44,931 bases of DNA, from contig JADYYE010000157.1 of assembly GCA_020853815.1 (NCBI GenBank), positions 1 to 44,931 on the forward strand, written 5' to 3'. The notes beneath the pieces are model-generated. The model searched no databases and was not told the origin of the DNA. It was given only the letters and a program-made list of their open reading frames with translations. This document shows, one piece after another, positions 1 through 6,786 of the stretch (positions are counted from its first letter, which is position 1; each line of letters opens with the position of its first letter). The stretch is from Phycisphaerales bacterium (GTDB taxonomy: Bacteria > Planctomycetota > Phycisphaerae > Phycisphaerales > UBA1924). A program made the position numbers and the translations under genes.

Positions 1-199
1 AGCCCAGGTGGGCCTTGAGGATGAGGCACGCGAAGAGCTGGGGCTGGGTGAACTTCTTGGGCGCGTACTTGTGGGCGTGCGCCGCCAGGTGCCGCCGCGC
101 CGTCCGCAGCGCCAGCCGAACGATCCGCACCATCGGCTGGTCTCCGGCCGAGACGACCGCCTGCCCGAAGAGCCCACGCTCACGCCGATTCTGTGCCAT
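1..199 (-). CDS. Transposase, N-terminal fragment (runs off the left edge)
   Basis: The minus strand reads 66 codons from an ATG at 199 and is still open at base 1. The N-terminus is basic and contains HLAAHAHKYAPKKFTQPQLF followed by ACLILKAHLG. That 'KKFTQPQLFACL.LK' block is, as I remember it, typical of the N-terminus of DDE transposases of the IS4/IS5 type; the DDE residues would lie outside the window. In-frame codons upstream of 199 give no other start. No terminal inverted repeat could be confirmed because the other element end is missing. The adjoining bases (about 240-470) are visibly less G+C-rich than the rest, in keeping with a transferred or decayed patch. The family assignment is an inference from a short segment. 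Confidence 0.45.
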   Translation of the reverse strand, partial: MAQNRRERGLFGQAVVSAGDQPMVRIVRLALRTARRHLAAHAHKYAPKKFTQPQLFACLILKAHLG

Positions 200-623
200 G
201 CCATGCTCTACGCACGCCGGGCCTCCGCGGTTTTTTGATTCTGGAAGATGTTTTGGACAGAGCAAACCAATCCCTGTGCAAGCGAGCATAGTAAGCATAC
301 ACTCGCGTTACACCATCGCGTTCCCGCGAGGCCCAAAGAAGTCGTAAGGAAAACTCAAGATAAGGGCGAGCACATACGCAGCACCAAAATGGCTGCGACC
401 GTGCCAAGTGGGAGCAGGATTCGACTGCTGATTTTCCGAGCAGCAAGCCAAGCCGAATAAACGTGTCCCTCAAGCTGACTTCGTAGATTGCCTCCCGGTT
501 CACCAGGGCAAATCTCGCCTCGTCAATCAATTGTCCGGCGAGTGCAAGCTCCTCGTAGCGGGTGCCCGCGGGGCCCACGCTGGAGAGGGGAATCTCTGCC
601 TCGGGGAGATTGCTCATGTTCAT
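180..623 (-). pseudogene. Hypothetical protein, probably a disrupted gene
   Basis: An open frame of 147 codons from an ATG at 623. The first 55 or so residues (MNMSNLPEAEIPL... to ...YEVSLRDTFIRLG) use G/C-ending codons like the neighbouring genes and look like real protein. After that the codon use changes, G+C falls and the sequence becomes rich in Cys and Arg with no recognisable pattern. The frame then runs into the start of the transposase gene, overlapping bases 180-199. The simplest reading is a gene whose 3' part was lost or replaced when the left-hand mobile element arrived. A 32-codon frame with a signal-peptide-like start (MIRTVAIAILCAD) ends at 620 and overlaps this start by ATGA, so the true N-terminus may be longer with a frameshift. 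No family recognised. Confidence 0.25.
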
Positions 624-816
624 TGACCGGATGGACAGCGATTCTGCCCGCTCGCGGCTAACGACTCCGCTCGCGCCTGATCTGCGCACAGGATAGCAAT
701 TGCGACCGTTCGTATCATCAGCCTCACCACGCCATATACCCTGTCGTGCGCCCACACTCTCCGCCCCATCCCACGCCGCACCAACAAAACGCCCCCTGCT
801 CGCACCGCGTCCCCCG

Positions 817-1311
817 TCACTCCAGCACCATCGTCACTGTTTCACGCCGCACCGTGCGCGCCGTTTCCGCCGTCATGCTCCGCGACACCACCCTGAACCC
901 GTTCTTCTCCAGCACGCGGATCGACGCCACATTGTGCCCCGCCGCCGTCGCATACAGCGGCCTGCGCACAAACTCGCCCAGCATCATCGCCACCGCGCGG
1001 CTCGCAATCCCCCGCCCCCAATGCTCCCGCGCGATCCAATACCCGATCGATTCGCGCCCCTCGTGCGGCGAGATGTTCACCGCCCCCACCACCACGCCGT
1101 CGCCCAAAATCACCCGCGGCGTCACCCCCGTGCGAGTTCCATCAACATCCGCGAGAATCTCCTCCCACCTCGTCCGAAACGTCGCCCAGTCGCGCGGCTT
1201 GGTGCCCGCCAGCGCGTTCGACGCCTCGTCCAGCTCAAACTCATGCAGCAACCGCACGTCGCCCTGCGTCGTACGCCGAAGCCGAATCTCCGTTGGCGGG
1301 TTCGCATTCAC
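817..1311 (-). CDS. GNAT-family N-acetyltransferase (RimJ/RimL type)
   Basis: 164 residues from a GTG at 1311. Single GNAT domain: an N-terminal strand with IRLRRTTQGDVRLLHEFE, a central VVVGAVNI strand, and the acetyl-CoA-binding motif A in YWIAREHWGRGIASRAVAMM (R-x-x-G-x-G/A pattern), then ATAAGHNVASIRVLEKNGFR, the usual 'N..S..vleK.GF' block near the C-terminus. The pattern resembles RimJ/RimL-type enzymes that acetylate protein N-termini or small amines; the substrate cannot be read from sequence. The gene lies 20 bases downstream of the MFS transporter on the same strand and is probably co-transcribed with it. Transporter-plus-acetyltransferase pairs often handle drugs or metabolites, but that is only inference here. 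Confidence 0.85.
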   Translation of the reverse strand: MNANPPTEIRLRRTTQGDVRLLHEFELDEASNALAGTKPRDWATFRTRWEEILADVDGTRTGVTPRVILGDGVVVGAVNISPHEGRESIGYWIAREHWGRGIASRAVAMMLGEFVRRPLYATAAGHNVASIRVLEKNGFRVVSRSMTAETARTVRRETVTMVLE

Positions 1312-1331
1312 GCGACGATCTTACGGGCGGA

Positions 1332-2687
1332 TCACCCCGTCGTGCGCTTCGCCGCGTTCGCGGCCGAGCCCATCGCCCGACGCAGCGCAACAAAACCCAG
1401 CGCGCCCAGCACGCACAAAAGCGTCGAAAGCGACAGCACCGCCGTCGCGCCCACGCGCTCGCTCAGGCCCGCCTGCCGCGCCTGCTCATACAGGAACACC
1501 GCCAAGAGCGGCCCGAGCAGCCCGCGCACGCCGTTGAGCGTGACGTGCGTCGCCATGTACTGCGAGGTCTGCGAAGGCGGCGCGAAGTCGACGTGCCCGA
1601 GGTTCCACGCCAGCGTTCCCCCGCCGAACCCGATCCCGTGCATCACCGCCGCCGCAAACAAGAGCTCGATGCGATGCAGCCCCACGCCCGCGGCAAAGAG
1701 CGCCGTCGACAGCGCGAACACCCACGAATGGATCGAACGAAACTTCACCACATGCGCCCGATCCAGCAGGCGCGTCCAGAGCGGAATCGCCATCGGCATC
1801 AGGATGTACGGGATGGTCGTCGTGATCAAGATGCTCTGCGTGTAGCTCGCCCCGAACTGATCCTTGAGCGCGATCACCATCATCGGCATCAGCATCAGGT
1901 TGCCGAGGCCCAGCGTGAACATGCACCCCATGAACAGCGCAAAGTGCCGATCCTTCCGCAGCACCCGCCACACGATCGCCGGCCCCTGCCAGGGCCTGCC
2001 CACCGGCGGCCCGTCGATCTCCGCCCTCAGCATCGCCCGCTGCCGACGCACGCGCAACCGCCTCGTCACCAGCACCGCGATCACGCCCACCGCCGCGCAC
2101 GCCGGCGCCACCGCGAGATAGTTCCTCGAACTTTGATCCAGCAGCAGCCCGATCCCCATCCCCGCCACCGCCACCGTCAGCGTCTGCACCGTCGAGAACC
2201 GCCCCACCGCCCACGCCCGGTGCTCGCGCGGATAGTTCGCACGCCACATCGTCGGGCGGATCGTGATGATCCCCGACCAGCACACCCGCGCCAACAGCAT
2301 CAGCACCGCCGTCACCGCCAGCCCCAGCGGCGACACCGGCGCCAGCGCCAGCGCCGCCACCGACAACACCACCGCCAGTTGCAGCGAGTTGACCACCGGC
2401 ACCTTCGGCTTAGCGTGCGCCGCCGACAGCCAGATGAAGCTCAGGATGTTCGCAAACTCCGGCGCCGAGCCGATCATCGCGACAACGAAGTTGAGCATCC
2501 GCTCGGGCGCGACCCCCGCGAACGTGTTCTTCGCATACGCCGACGCGATCCCGCCCTCCACCGCCGCCAGCGTGACCGCGAAGAAAAACGTCGTCGACAC
2601 CTCGTTCCGAAACGCGACCCGCGCGCTCGGGGGCAGGCCGCCGCCAAGCACGCCGCGTGGTCGTTCGGTCTCGGCGCTTCCTTGCAC
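1332..2687 (-). CDS. Major facilitator superfamily transporter
   Basis: 451 residues from GTG at 2687, with about twelve hydrophobic segments (for example STTFFFAVTLAAVEGGIA, AVVLSVAALALAPVSPLGLA, LFMGCMFTLGLGNLMLMPMM, VFALSTALFAAGVGL and a last pair near the C-terminus). A basic cytoplasmic loop after helix six (RRLRVRRQRAMLRAE) is typical of MFS proteins. The fold is clear but the substrate is not. Start choice: an upstream in-frame ATG at 2747 would overlap the start codon of the divergent methyltransferase by two bases and leave no room for its promoter, so I prefer GTG 2687; neither has a good Shine-Dalgarno. It is followed after 20 bases by the GNAT gene. Confidence 0.82.
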   Translation of the reverse strand: MQGSAETERPRGVLGGGLPPSARVAFRNEVSTTFFFAVTLAAVEGGIASAYAKNTFAGVAPERMLNFVVAMIGSAPEFANILSFIWLSAAHAKPKVPVVNSLQLAVVLSVAALALAPVSPLGLAVTAVLMLLARVCWSGIITIRPTMWRANYPREHRAWAVGRFSTVQTLTVAVAGMGIGLLLDQSSRNYLAVAPACAAVGVIAVLVTRRLRVRRQRAMLRAEIDGPPVGRPWQGPAIVWRVLRKDRHFALFMGCMFTLGLGNLMLMPMMVIALKDQFGASYTQSILITTTIPYILMPMAIPLWTRLLDRAHVVKFRSIHSWVFALSTALFAAGVGLHRIELLFAAAVMHGIGFGGGTLAWNLGHVDFAPPSQTSQYMATHVTLNGVRGLLGPLLAVFLYEQARQAGLSERVGATAVLSLSTLLCVLGALGFVALRRAMGSAANAAKRTTG

Positions 2688-2745
2688 ACCCAACAGTTGA
2701 CGGGCCGGACGCCCCAAGCAAGCCCGCGCTATCCTTCGCAGCGCC

Positions 2746-3618
2746 ATGAGCCACACCAACGCACCCGAATACGTCCTGGGCACCGACGCCATCGAAGCCA
2801 AGCGCCTCGGACTCCAGCACCGCATCTGGTCCGCCGCCGCACACCACCTCTGGGAACTCGCCGGCATCCGACCCGGCATGACCGTGATGGACCTTGGCTG
2901 CGGCCCGGGCCACGCCACCTTCGACCTCGCCACCATCGTCGGCGGCGCCTCGCCCGAGCGCGCCGCCCAGGGCCGCGTCATCGCCCTCGACGAATCCGCC
3001 AGCTTCCTCCACCAGCTCAACGAAACCGCCGTCGCCCGCCGCCTCACCAACATCGAGCGTGTGCTCGGCGACGTGCAGAACCTCGCCGCCGCCTTCCCCA
3101 GCGCCGCCGCCTTCCCCAGCGCCGCCGCCTTCGCCGACGTCGCCTACCTGCGCTGGGTGCTCTGCTTCGTCCCGCGCCCCATGGACGTCGTCGCCGGACT
3201 TTCCAGGGTCGTCAAGCCCGGCGGCAAGGTCGCCATCCAGGACTATTTCAACTACGAGTCCATGACCCTCGCCCCACGCCACGCCGATTTCTCCCGCGTC
3301 ATCGCCGCCGTCGCCCGCAGCTGGCGCTCCGGCGGCGGCGATCCCGACATCGTCTCGCTCCTCCCGGGCATGCTGCGCCAGCACGGCTTCCGCGTCGATC
3401 ACCTCGCCGTCAACCAGCGCATCACCCGCCCCGGCTCCATGGCCTGGGCTTGGCCCGATTCCTTCTGGGCCAGCTTCGTGCCGCGACTGGTCGACAAGGG
3501 CTTCATCACCGCCCAGGACGCCGCCGCCTTCTTCGCCGTCTGGTCGCGCGCCTCGCACGACCCCGATTGTTTCATGCACCTCCCGCCCCTCTACGACGTC
3601 ATCGCTACAAAGCTGTAG
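2746..3618 (+). CDS. Class I SAM-dependent methyltransferase
   Basis: 290 residues. SAM-binding motif I is MDLGCGPGH (residues 48-56), then VIALDES as the acidic end of strand 2, DVAYLRWVLCFVPRP as motif II/III, and VVKPGGKVAIQDYF as the post-motif segment. This arrangement is that of UbiE-like or Methyltransf_11/23 enzymes acting on small molecules. The C-terminal third (from about residue 175) is a variable lid that decides the substrate and is not recognised. An 18-bp in-frame duplication in the loop before DVAYLRW gives the residues AAAFPSAAAFPSAAAF. It is divergent from the MFS gene with 58 bases between if the GTG start there is right. No Shine-Dalgarno is seen, so the mRNA may be nearly leaderless; the spacer has a possible -10 (TATCCT) close upstream. 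Confidence 0.88.
   Translation: MSHTNAPEYVLGTDAIEAKRLGLQHRIWSAAAHHLWELAGIRPGMTVMDLGCGPGHATFDLATIVGGASPERAAQGRVIALDESASFLHQLNETAVARRLTNIERVLGDVQNLAAAFPSAAAFPSAAAFADVAYLRWVLCFVPRPMDVVAGLSRVVKPGGKVAIQDYFNYESMTLAPRHADFSRVIAAVARSWRSGGGDPDIVSLLPGMLRQHGFRVDHLAVNQRITRPGSMAWAWPDSFWASFVPRLVDKGFITAQDAAAFFAVWSRASHDPDCFMHLPPLYDVIATKL
3091..3126 (+). repeat. In-frame 18-bp tandem duplication inside the methyltransferase gene
   Basis: Two exact copies of GCCTTCCCCAGCGCCGCC (3091-3108 and 3109-3126) followed by a partial third (GCCTTC). It adds six residues to a surface loop between the SAM-binding strands and keeps the frame. This looks like recent replication slippage. Confidence 0.9.
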
Positions 3619-3900
3619 GCAAGAAGGCCTCGCTCGCATACCGACTCCCGCGTCGTTGCCAGCGCCGCACTTCCTCCCTTCTCCTCCACGCCCGACGGCT
3701 GATCGAGCAACCCGGACACCCCCCTTCATTCCGGGCCGCGCTCGATCCTCGGCGCCGTCGAGGCCGCGGACTCACAAACCCCAAGCAACTTCGGCCTCGC
3801 CGCCATGCTCGAAAACAGCGCCGGCTGGAAGCCCGTCATCGAACGCAAACACCCGCTCGAGCGGATTCGCTTGGAGTCGGGCGTCATGTCGCACGCCCAG

Positions 3901-3930
3901 GCAATGGGCAATCGGGAATGGGCAATGGGA
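3901..3930. repeat. Short tandem repeat tract, AATGGGC family
   Basis: Units of 7-8 bases built on (C)AATGGG(C/A), with an AATCGGG variant. The same family recurs at 10341-10374 and on both sides of the 97-bp element at 13613. Confidence 0.8.
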
Positions 3931-3973
3931 AGACGCGCCACTTGAAGTGAAACCGATCTCGCCCACCCAAAAC

Positions 3974-4006
3974 AAAAAAAAGAGCGGCGCTGCTCGCACC
4001 GCCCTC
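3974..4006 (-). terminator. Intrinsic terminator of the gene at 4053-4691
   Basis: Read on the minus strand: a G+C-rich stem (GAGGGCG pairing with CGCCGCTC, one bulge) followed directly by eight T residues. It lies about 45 bases past the stop of the upstream minus-strand gene. Confidence 0.6.
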
Positions 4007-4052
4007 AGGAGGAACCCTGCGTTGTCCCGTCGGTGATCCGCCGGCAGGTCAA

Positions 4053-4691
4053 TCAACGAAGGGAATCGATATGGAATCGCATCGTGGGCGGGCGCTCGAG
4101 CCCCGTCACGACCTGCCAGAACGGCTCTCCCTGCCCGTCCTGATACCACGATCGCATCGGGCCGCCCTCATCCTCCGCGTGCAGGTCGAGCAACGGCCCG
4201 CCCACGAAGATCGCCCGATGCACCAGCAGCAAGTCATCGCACGCATACTCGCTCTCGGCCGCCACGCCCATGAACGCGTCCGCCAGCCGCGCGAATAGCG
4301 CGCGATCGTGCTTCAAGAGCGTGTCGGCGTCGTGCCAGAGGTAATAGCGATACTTCGCGTTCGCACGCCCGCGATAGCGCTGACGCGAACGCAACAGCGA
4401 CACCACGCCGCCCGGCCCGTCGACCTGCCGCTCCAGCACCGGCCCGGGCAGCACCCGCTCCAGCTGCGCACAGAACGACTCCAGGTCCGTGATGTCACGC
4501 CCGTGCAGCACGCACAGCTCGGCATACGGCAGGCCAGCGAGAAATTGGCCCAGCGTCGCGCCAAACTGCACACGCAGACGCGGCGCTGCAGACCACGCCG
4601 TCAGATGATGTTCGTCGAGGAGCTGGGTCACGTCCGACGGCCAGTCTTTGGCCGCGAACAGTGAGCCCGGCCCGCGAGCAACGGTGCTCAT
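4053..4691 (-). CDS. Conserved-looking hypothetical protein
   Basis: 212 residues from ATG at 4691; longer in-frame starts exist (to 4781), but the extra N-terminus is Arg/Gly-rich and lies in a spacer-like stretch. No signal peptide or membrane segment. The protein is mixed alpha/beta with acidic patches; segments such as YAELCVLHGRDITDLESFC, YRYYLWHDADTLLKHDRALF and ECDDLL-like acidic runs are compatible with a soluble enzyme or binding protein, but I recognise no family. It may be specific to planctomycetes. It faces the methyltransferase gene and has its own terminator at 3974-4006, so it is probably a single-gene transcript. Confidence 0.7.
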   Translation of the reverse strand: MSTVARGPGSLFAAKDWPSDVTQLLDEHHLTAWSAAPRLRVQFGATLGQFLAGLPYAELCVLHGRDITDLESFCAQLERVLPGPVLERQVDGPGGVVSLLRSRQRYRGRANAKYRYYLWHDADTLLKHDRALFARLADAFMGVAAESEYACDDLLLVHRAIFVGGPLLDLHAEDEGGPMRSWYQDGQGEPFWQVVTGLERPPTMRFHIDSLR

Positions 4692-4961
4692 GGAACCACC
4701 GAGATGTCCCGGTTGCTCGGCTCGCCGGACCCACCATGGGTCCCCCCGGAAAAAGCGCGCCGACCCCCCGGTCATATCCAATGTGCCTCAAATCGGGCGT
4801 CATGCCAGTTACAGACGACACATTTCCTACAGACCGCACACTCCGAACCCGTTCTCGGGCCGTTTCTGCCGAACACGGGCCGAATGAACGAATCCTGTTC
4901 GGGTACGTCGCGCCGATAATCGGCTCTTCATGACTTCCAGGCTCCGTGCCTTCATGCCTAC

Positions 4962-5033
4962 GTGACTCTGTGACTCCGTGACTCCGTGACTCCGTGACTC
5001 CGTGACTCCGTGACTCCGTGACTCCGTGACTCC
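4962..5033. repeat. Nine tandem copies of an 8-bp unit, GTGACTCC
   Basis: Nine consecutive units; the first is GTGACTCT and the other eight are exact GTGACTCC. No spacers are present, so this is a microsatellite rather than a CRISPR array. Such perfect 8-mers are expected to vary in copy number between strains. Confidence 0.97.
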
Positions 5034-5040
5034 TTCCGGT

Positions 5041-5244
5041 TAGTGCCCGCTTATCACCGCCTTCGTGCGCACCAAAGTGTCCGTCCTTTTCGCCTCTTTC
5101 CAGATTTCCGAAAAAAATCTCCGCGCGATTTCTCCCCGCGCGCAACCTCTTCCGCGGCCTTGTCTTCCTGCATTTCCTAGTGCCAAGTGCCCAGTGCCTA
5201 GTGCCTACTTACCACCGCGGTTTTGCGCACCAATGTGTCCGTCC
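5041..5244. repeat. Diverged 46-bp direct duplication (5041-5086 and 5199-5244)
   Basis: Both copies begin TAGTGCC and end GTGTCCGTCC, with shared blocks CTTA, CACCGC and TGCGCACCAA; about eight of 46 positions differ. They bracket about 110 bases that include the tract at 5178-5212. On the minus strand both would encode a similar short tail (RTDTLVR...), so they could be remains of a duplicated gene end; that is speculative. Confidence 0.7.
5178..5212. repeat. Short tandem repeat tract, AGTGCC(A/C/T) family
   Basis: Four degenerate units of 7-8 bases (AGTGCCA, AGTGCCC, AGTGCCT, AGTGCCT). A shorter relative, GTGCCCAGTGCCTACTT, lies at 9664-9680 beside the end of the asparaginase gene. Confidence 0.75.
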
Positions 5245-5364
5245 GCCCCCTGGGTGGAGAGCGCGTGCGTGAACCCCGCGCCCTCACCGAGGTCAGCGAG
5301 CGGCCCATCACCCGCCGCGCAGCCACGGCGTCTTTGACAAGTAAATACGTCGGCTCGCCCGTGC

Positions 5365-5390
5365 CACCGATGTCGTCTTCGACATCGGTG
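5365..5390. repeat. Perfect palindromic hairpin, CACCG/CGGTG family, member 1
   Basis: An 11-bp perfect stem (CACCGATGTCG with CGACATCGGTG) around the loop TCTT, flanked by GTGC on the left and CTC on the right. It ends ten bases before a second hairpin of the same type. It lies downstream (3' side) of cysQ, but no T-run follows. Confidence 0.85.
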
Positions 5391-5400
5391 CTCGTCGGTG

Positions 5401-5422
5401 GCACCGCTCTCCAGAGCGGTGC
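5401..5422. repeat. Perfect palindromic hairpin, CACCG/CGGTG family, member 2
   Basis: A 10-bp perfect stem (GCACCGCTCT with AGAGCGGTGC) around CC. It shares the outer arms CACCG/CGGTGCTC with member 1 but has a different inner stem. Its stop-proximal place, about 50 bases from the cysQ stop, could let it act as a barrier to transcript decay or read-through. Confidence 0.85.
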
Positions 5423-5474
5423 TCTTGGCAAATCGCGGCCGATCTATAGACCACGCCCCGCGACCGCCGCGCTC

Positions 5475-6485
5475 TCACCCCGCGCTCTGCGCCTTCACCT
5501 TCGCGATCGCGTCGATCACCGCCGCGTGGATCGCTCGCTCGCAGCACACGATGCCCGCGTTCTTCTCTAAGCCGCGCCCGTGCCCGAACTCCAGCGGCTT
5601 GCCATGCACGTCGCTCACCACGCACCCGCTCTCGCTGGCAACCAGCGACCCCGCCGCGTGGTCCCAGATCCGCTCAACGTAGCCCTTCTTCGTCGGCAGG
5701 CGCAGGTACAGATCACCCTGCCCGCGCGCGACGACCGCGTACTTGCACTGGCTGTCCACCTGCACCAATTCGAACTTCGGGCTCACGATCGCCGCCACCT
5801 GGTCGGTCGCGGAGATGTTCGAGTGGGCCTTCTCGACCGACGCCGTCACGCGCAAGGGCGCGCCGGGTTGCCTGGCGACACGCGCGATCGTGCGGGGCTT
5901 GGCGCCGAGCATCGCCTCGCTCTCGTACACGCCCCCGCCGCGCACGCACGAATACACCGTGCCCGTCGGATCGGGCGTGCCGAGCGGCTTCTCGAAGCTC
6001 GCGGGCAGGTTCGGGCAGCCCATCGCGCCGATCACCGGCTCGCCATGCTCCACATACGCCAGCGCGACGGCGTACTGCTCGCCGCGCAGGAAGCCCTTCG
6101 TGCCGTCGACCGGATCGAGCGTCCAGAATCCCTGCGCGTTCGGCTCGCCGTGCCCGCGCTCCAGCGCCGCGATGAACTTGTCACGCGTCACGTCCGGCCA
6201 CACCACGCGCGCCGCGTCGAGGGCGGCCGAGAGCTGCGCGTCGTTGGCCGCGTCCTTCAGGAAATCGCTCGACTCCTCCCCCACCAGCACAAACGCGCCG
6301 AGCCGCTGGGCCAGCACGTGCGCGACGACCGCCTGCGCGGCAAAGTCCGCCACGGTCACCGGGCTGTTGTCGTCCTTGGTGATCGCGCGGACCTCGCCGA
6401 TCCGCGACTGCACGCTTCGGCACACCACGCTCGCGTGCAGCACCGCCTCGCGCGCATACTCGATCCAGTCCGCTCGTGCCGTCAT
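5475..6485 (-). CDS. cysQ: 3'(2'),5'-bisphosphate nucleotidase (HAL2/CysQ type)
   Basis: 336 residues from ATG at 6485. It belongs to the inositol-monophosphatase fold: metal ligands in VGEES (Glu70 region), the signature DPVDGTKGF (Asp124, Asp127, Thr129) and WDHAAGSL near residue 280. The length and the spelling DPVDGTKGFLRGEQYAVALA fit the eukaryote/HAL2-like 3'(2'),5'-bisphosphate nucleotidases, which convert PAP to AMP and phosphate, rather than plain inositol monophosphatases. The neighbours cysC and sat make PAPS, whose use releases PAP, so the context agrees. It is on the same strand as cysC but 300 bases away, with three repeat tracts between. The alternative is histidinol- or inositol-phosphatase activity. 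Confidence 0.88.
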   Translation of the reverse strand: MTARADWIEYAREAVLHASVVCRSVQSRIGEVRAITKDDNSPVTVADFAAQAVVAHVLAQRLGAFVLVGEESSDFLKDAANDAQLSAALDAARVVWPDVTRDKFIAALERGHGEPNAQGFWTLDPVDGTKGFLRGEQYAVALAYVEHGEPVIGAMGCPNLPASFEKPLGTPDPTGTVYSCVRGGGVYESEAMLGAKPRTIARVARQPGAPLRVTASVEKAHSNISATDQVAAIVSPKFELVQVDSQCKYAVVARGQGDLYLRLPTKKGYVERIWDHAAGSLVASESGCVVSDVHGKPLEFGHGRGLEKNAGIVCCERAIHAAVIDAIAKVKAQSAG

Positions 6486-6517
6486 GTTGTGTGCTCCATG
6501 CAGTGAAACAGAGCCAT

Positions 6518-6553
6518 CAGGCGTCAGGCATCGGGCATGGGGCATGGGGCATT
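6518..6553. repeat. Short tandem repeat tract, GGCATCGG/GGCATGGG family
   Basis: Degenerate 7-8-bp units: GGCGTCA, GGCATCG, GGCATGG, GGCATGG, GGCAT. It lies 33 bases upstream of the cysQ start codon on the cysQ side of the spacer. Confidence 0.75.
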
Positions 6554-6658
6554 TGGAAGCGGTCAGCGGGAAATGGCGACAAGCTCCCTCGCTCGCGCTT
6601 CGGGCTCGTCAAGACGAAACCCCGTCGCCGGCGCTCTGGGCTCGCTGTTCACATTCAC

Positions 6659-6692
6659 CTGACCACTTGACCACCTGCCCACTCGACCACTT
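6659..6692. repeat. Short tandem repeat tract, GACCACTT family
   Basis: Units CTGACCA, CTTGACCAC, CTGCCCA, CTCGACCACTT. Closely related to the tract at 41536-41592, 35 kb away. Confidence 0.7.
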
Positions 6693-6764
6693 CTTCTGTC
6701 CCCGTGCCCAGCGCCTCGCGCATTCCACTCTTCACTTCGTTTCTGCGTCTCTTCTTGGCTTTCC

Positions 6765-6786
6765 TGATGCCTGATGCCCGATGCCT
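6765..6786. repeat. Short tandem repeat, inverted relative of the 6518 tract
   Basis: Three units of (C/T)GATGCC(T/C). The reverse complement matches the GGCATC(A/G)GG units at 6518-6553. It overlaps the last codons of cysC by two bases. Confidence 0.65.

Larger units (their letters stand above)
3619..4052. other. Gene-free spacer between convergent genes, with a coding-like fragment
   Basis: About 430 bases between the methyltransferase (plus) and the unknown gene at 4053 (minus). It holds a tandem-repeat tract (3901-3930) and a minus-strand terminator (3974-4006). Bases about 3703-3946 on the plus strand also form an open stretch with protein-like content (FGLAAMLENSAGWKPV, then ERKHPLERIRLE) that lacks a good start and ends soon after the repeat tract. 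It may be the remnant of a gene, but I cannot name it. Confidence 0.4.
4692..5474. other. Long gene-free spacer packed with repeats
   Basis: Nearly 800 bases without a supportable gene. In order it holds: a moderately A+T-rich stretch with no clear feature (4780-4950), nine 8-bp repeats (4962-5033), a 46-bp diverged direct duplication (5041-5086 and 5199-5244), a second short tandem tract (5178-5212), and two adjacent perfect palindromes (5365-5422). Open frames across it on either strand are translations of these repeats. Confidence 0.7.
6486..6784. other. Spacer between cysC and cysQ carrying three tandem-repeat tracts
   Basis: About 300 bases with no gene. It holds tracts at 6518-6553, 6659-6692 and 6765-6786. 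The two outer tracts are the same GGCAT-type family in opposite orientation, so they could pair into a very large hairpin in the cysC-cysQ transcript. Confidence 0.6.

Noticed and set aside
403..440. tRNA-like T-arm (AGCAG-TCGAATC-CTGCT on the minus strand), possible attachment site
   Set aside because: The stem is perfect, but the loop lacks TTC at the proper place and no other tRNA arm or second copy is found.
1293..3950. 885-codon plus-strand open frame
   Set aside because: Extremely Arg/His/Pro-rich shadow of the MFS and methyltransferase genes.
4962..5033. Possible CRISPR array
   Set aside because: Units are contiguous 8-mers without spacers, and no cas genes are present.
4495..5145. 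Minus-strand frame with repeated SHGVTESR peptide
   Set aside because: It is the translation of the 8-bp tandem repeat; three 8-mers give an 8-residue period by arithmetic.
5198..5431. 77-codon minus-strand frame
   Set aside because: It consists of the two palindromes and one copy of the 46-bp duplication; no protein-like pattern.
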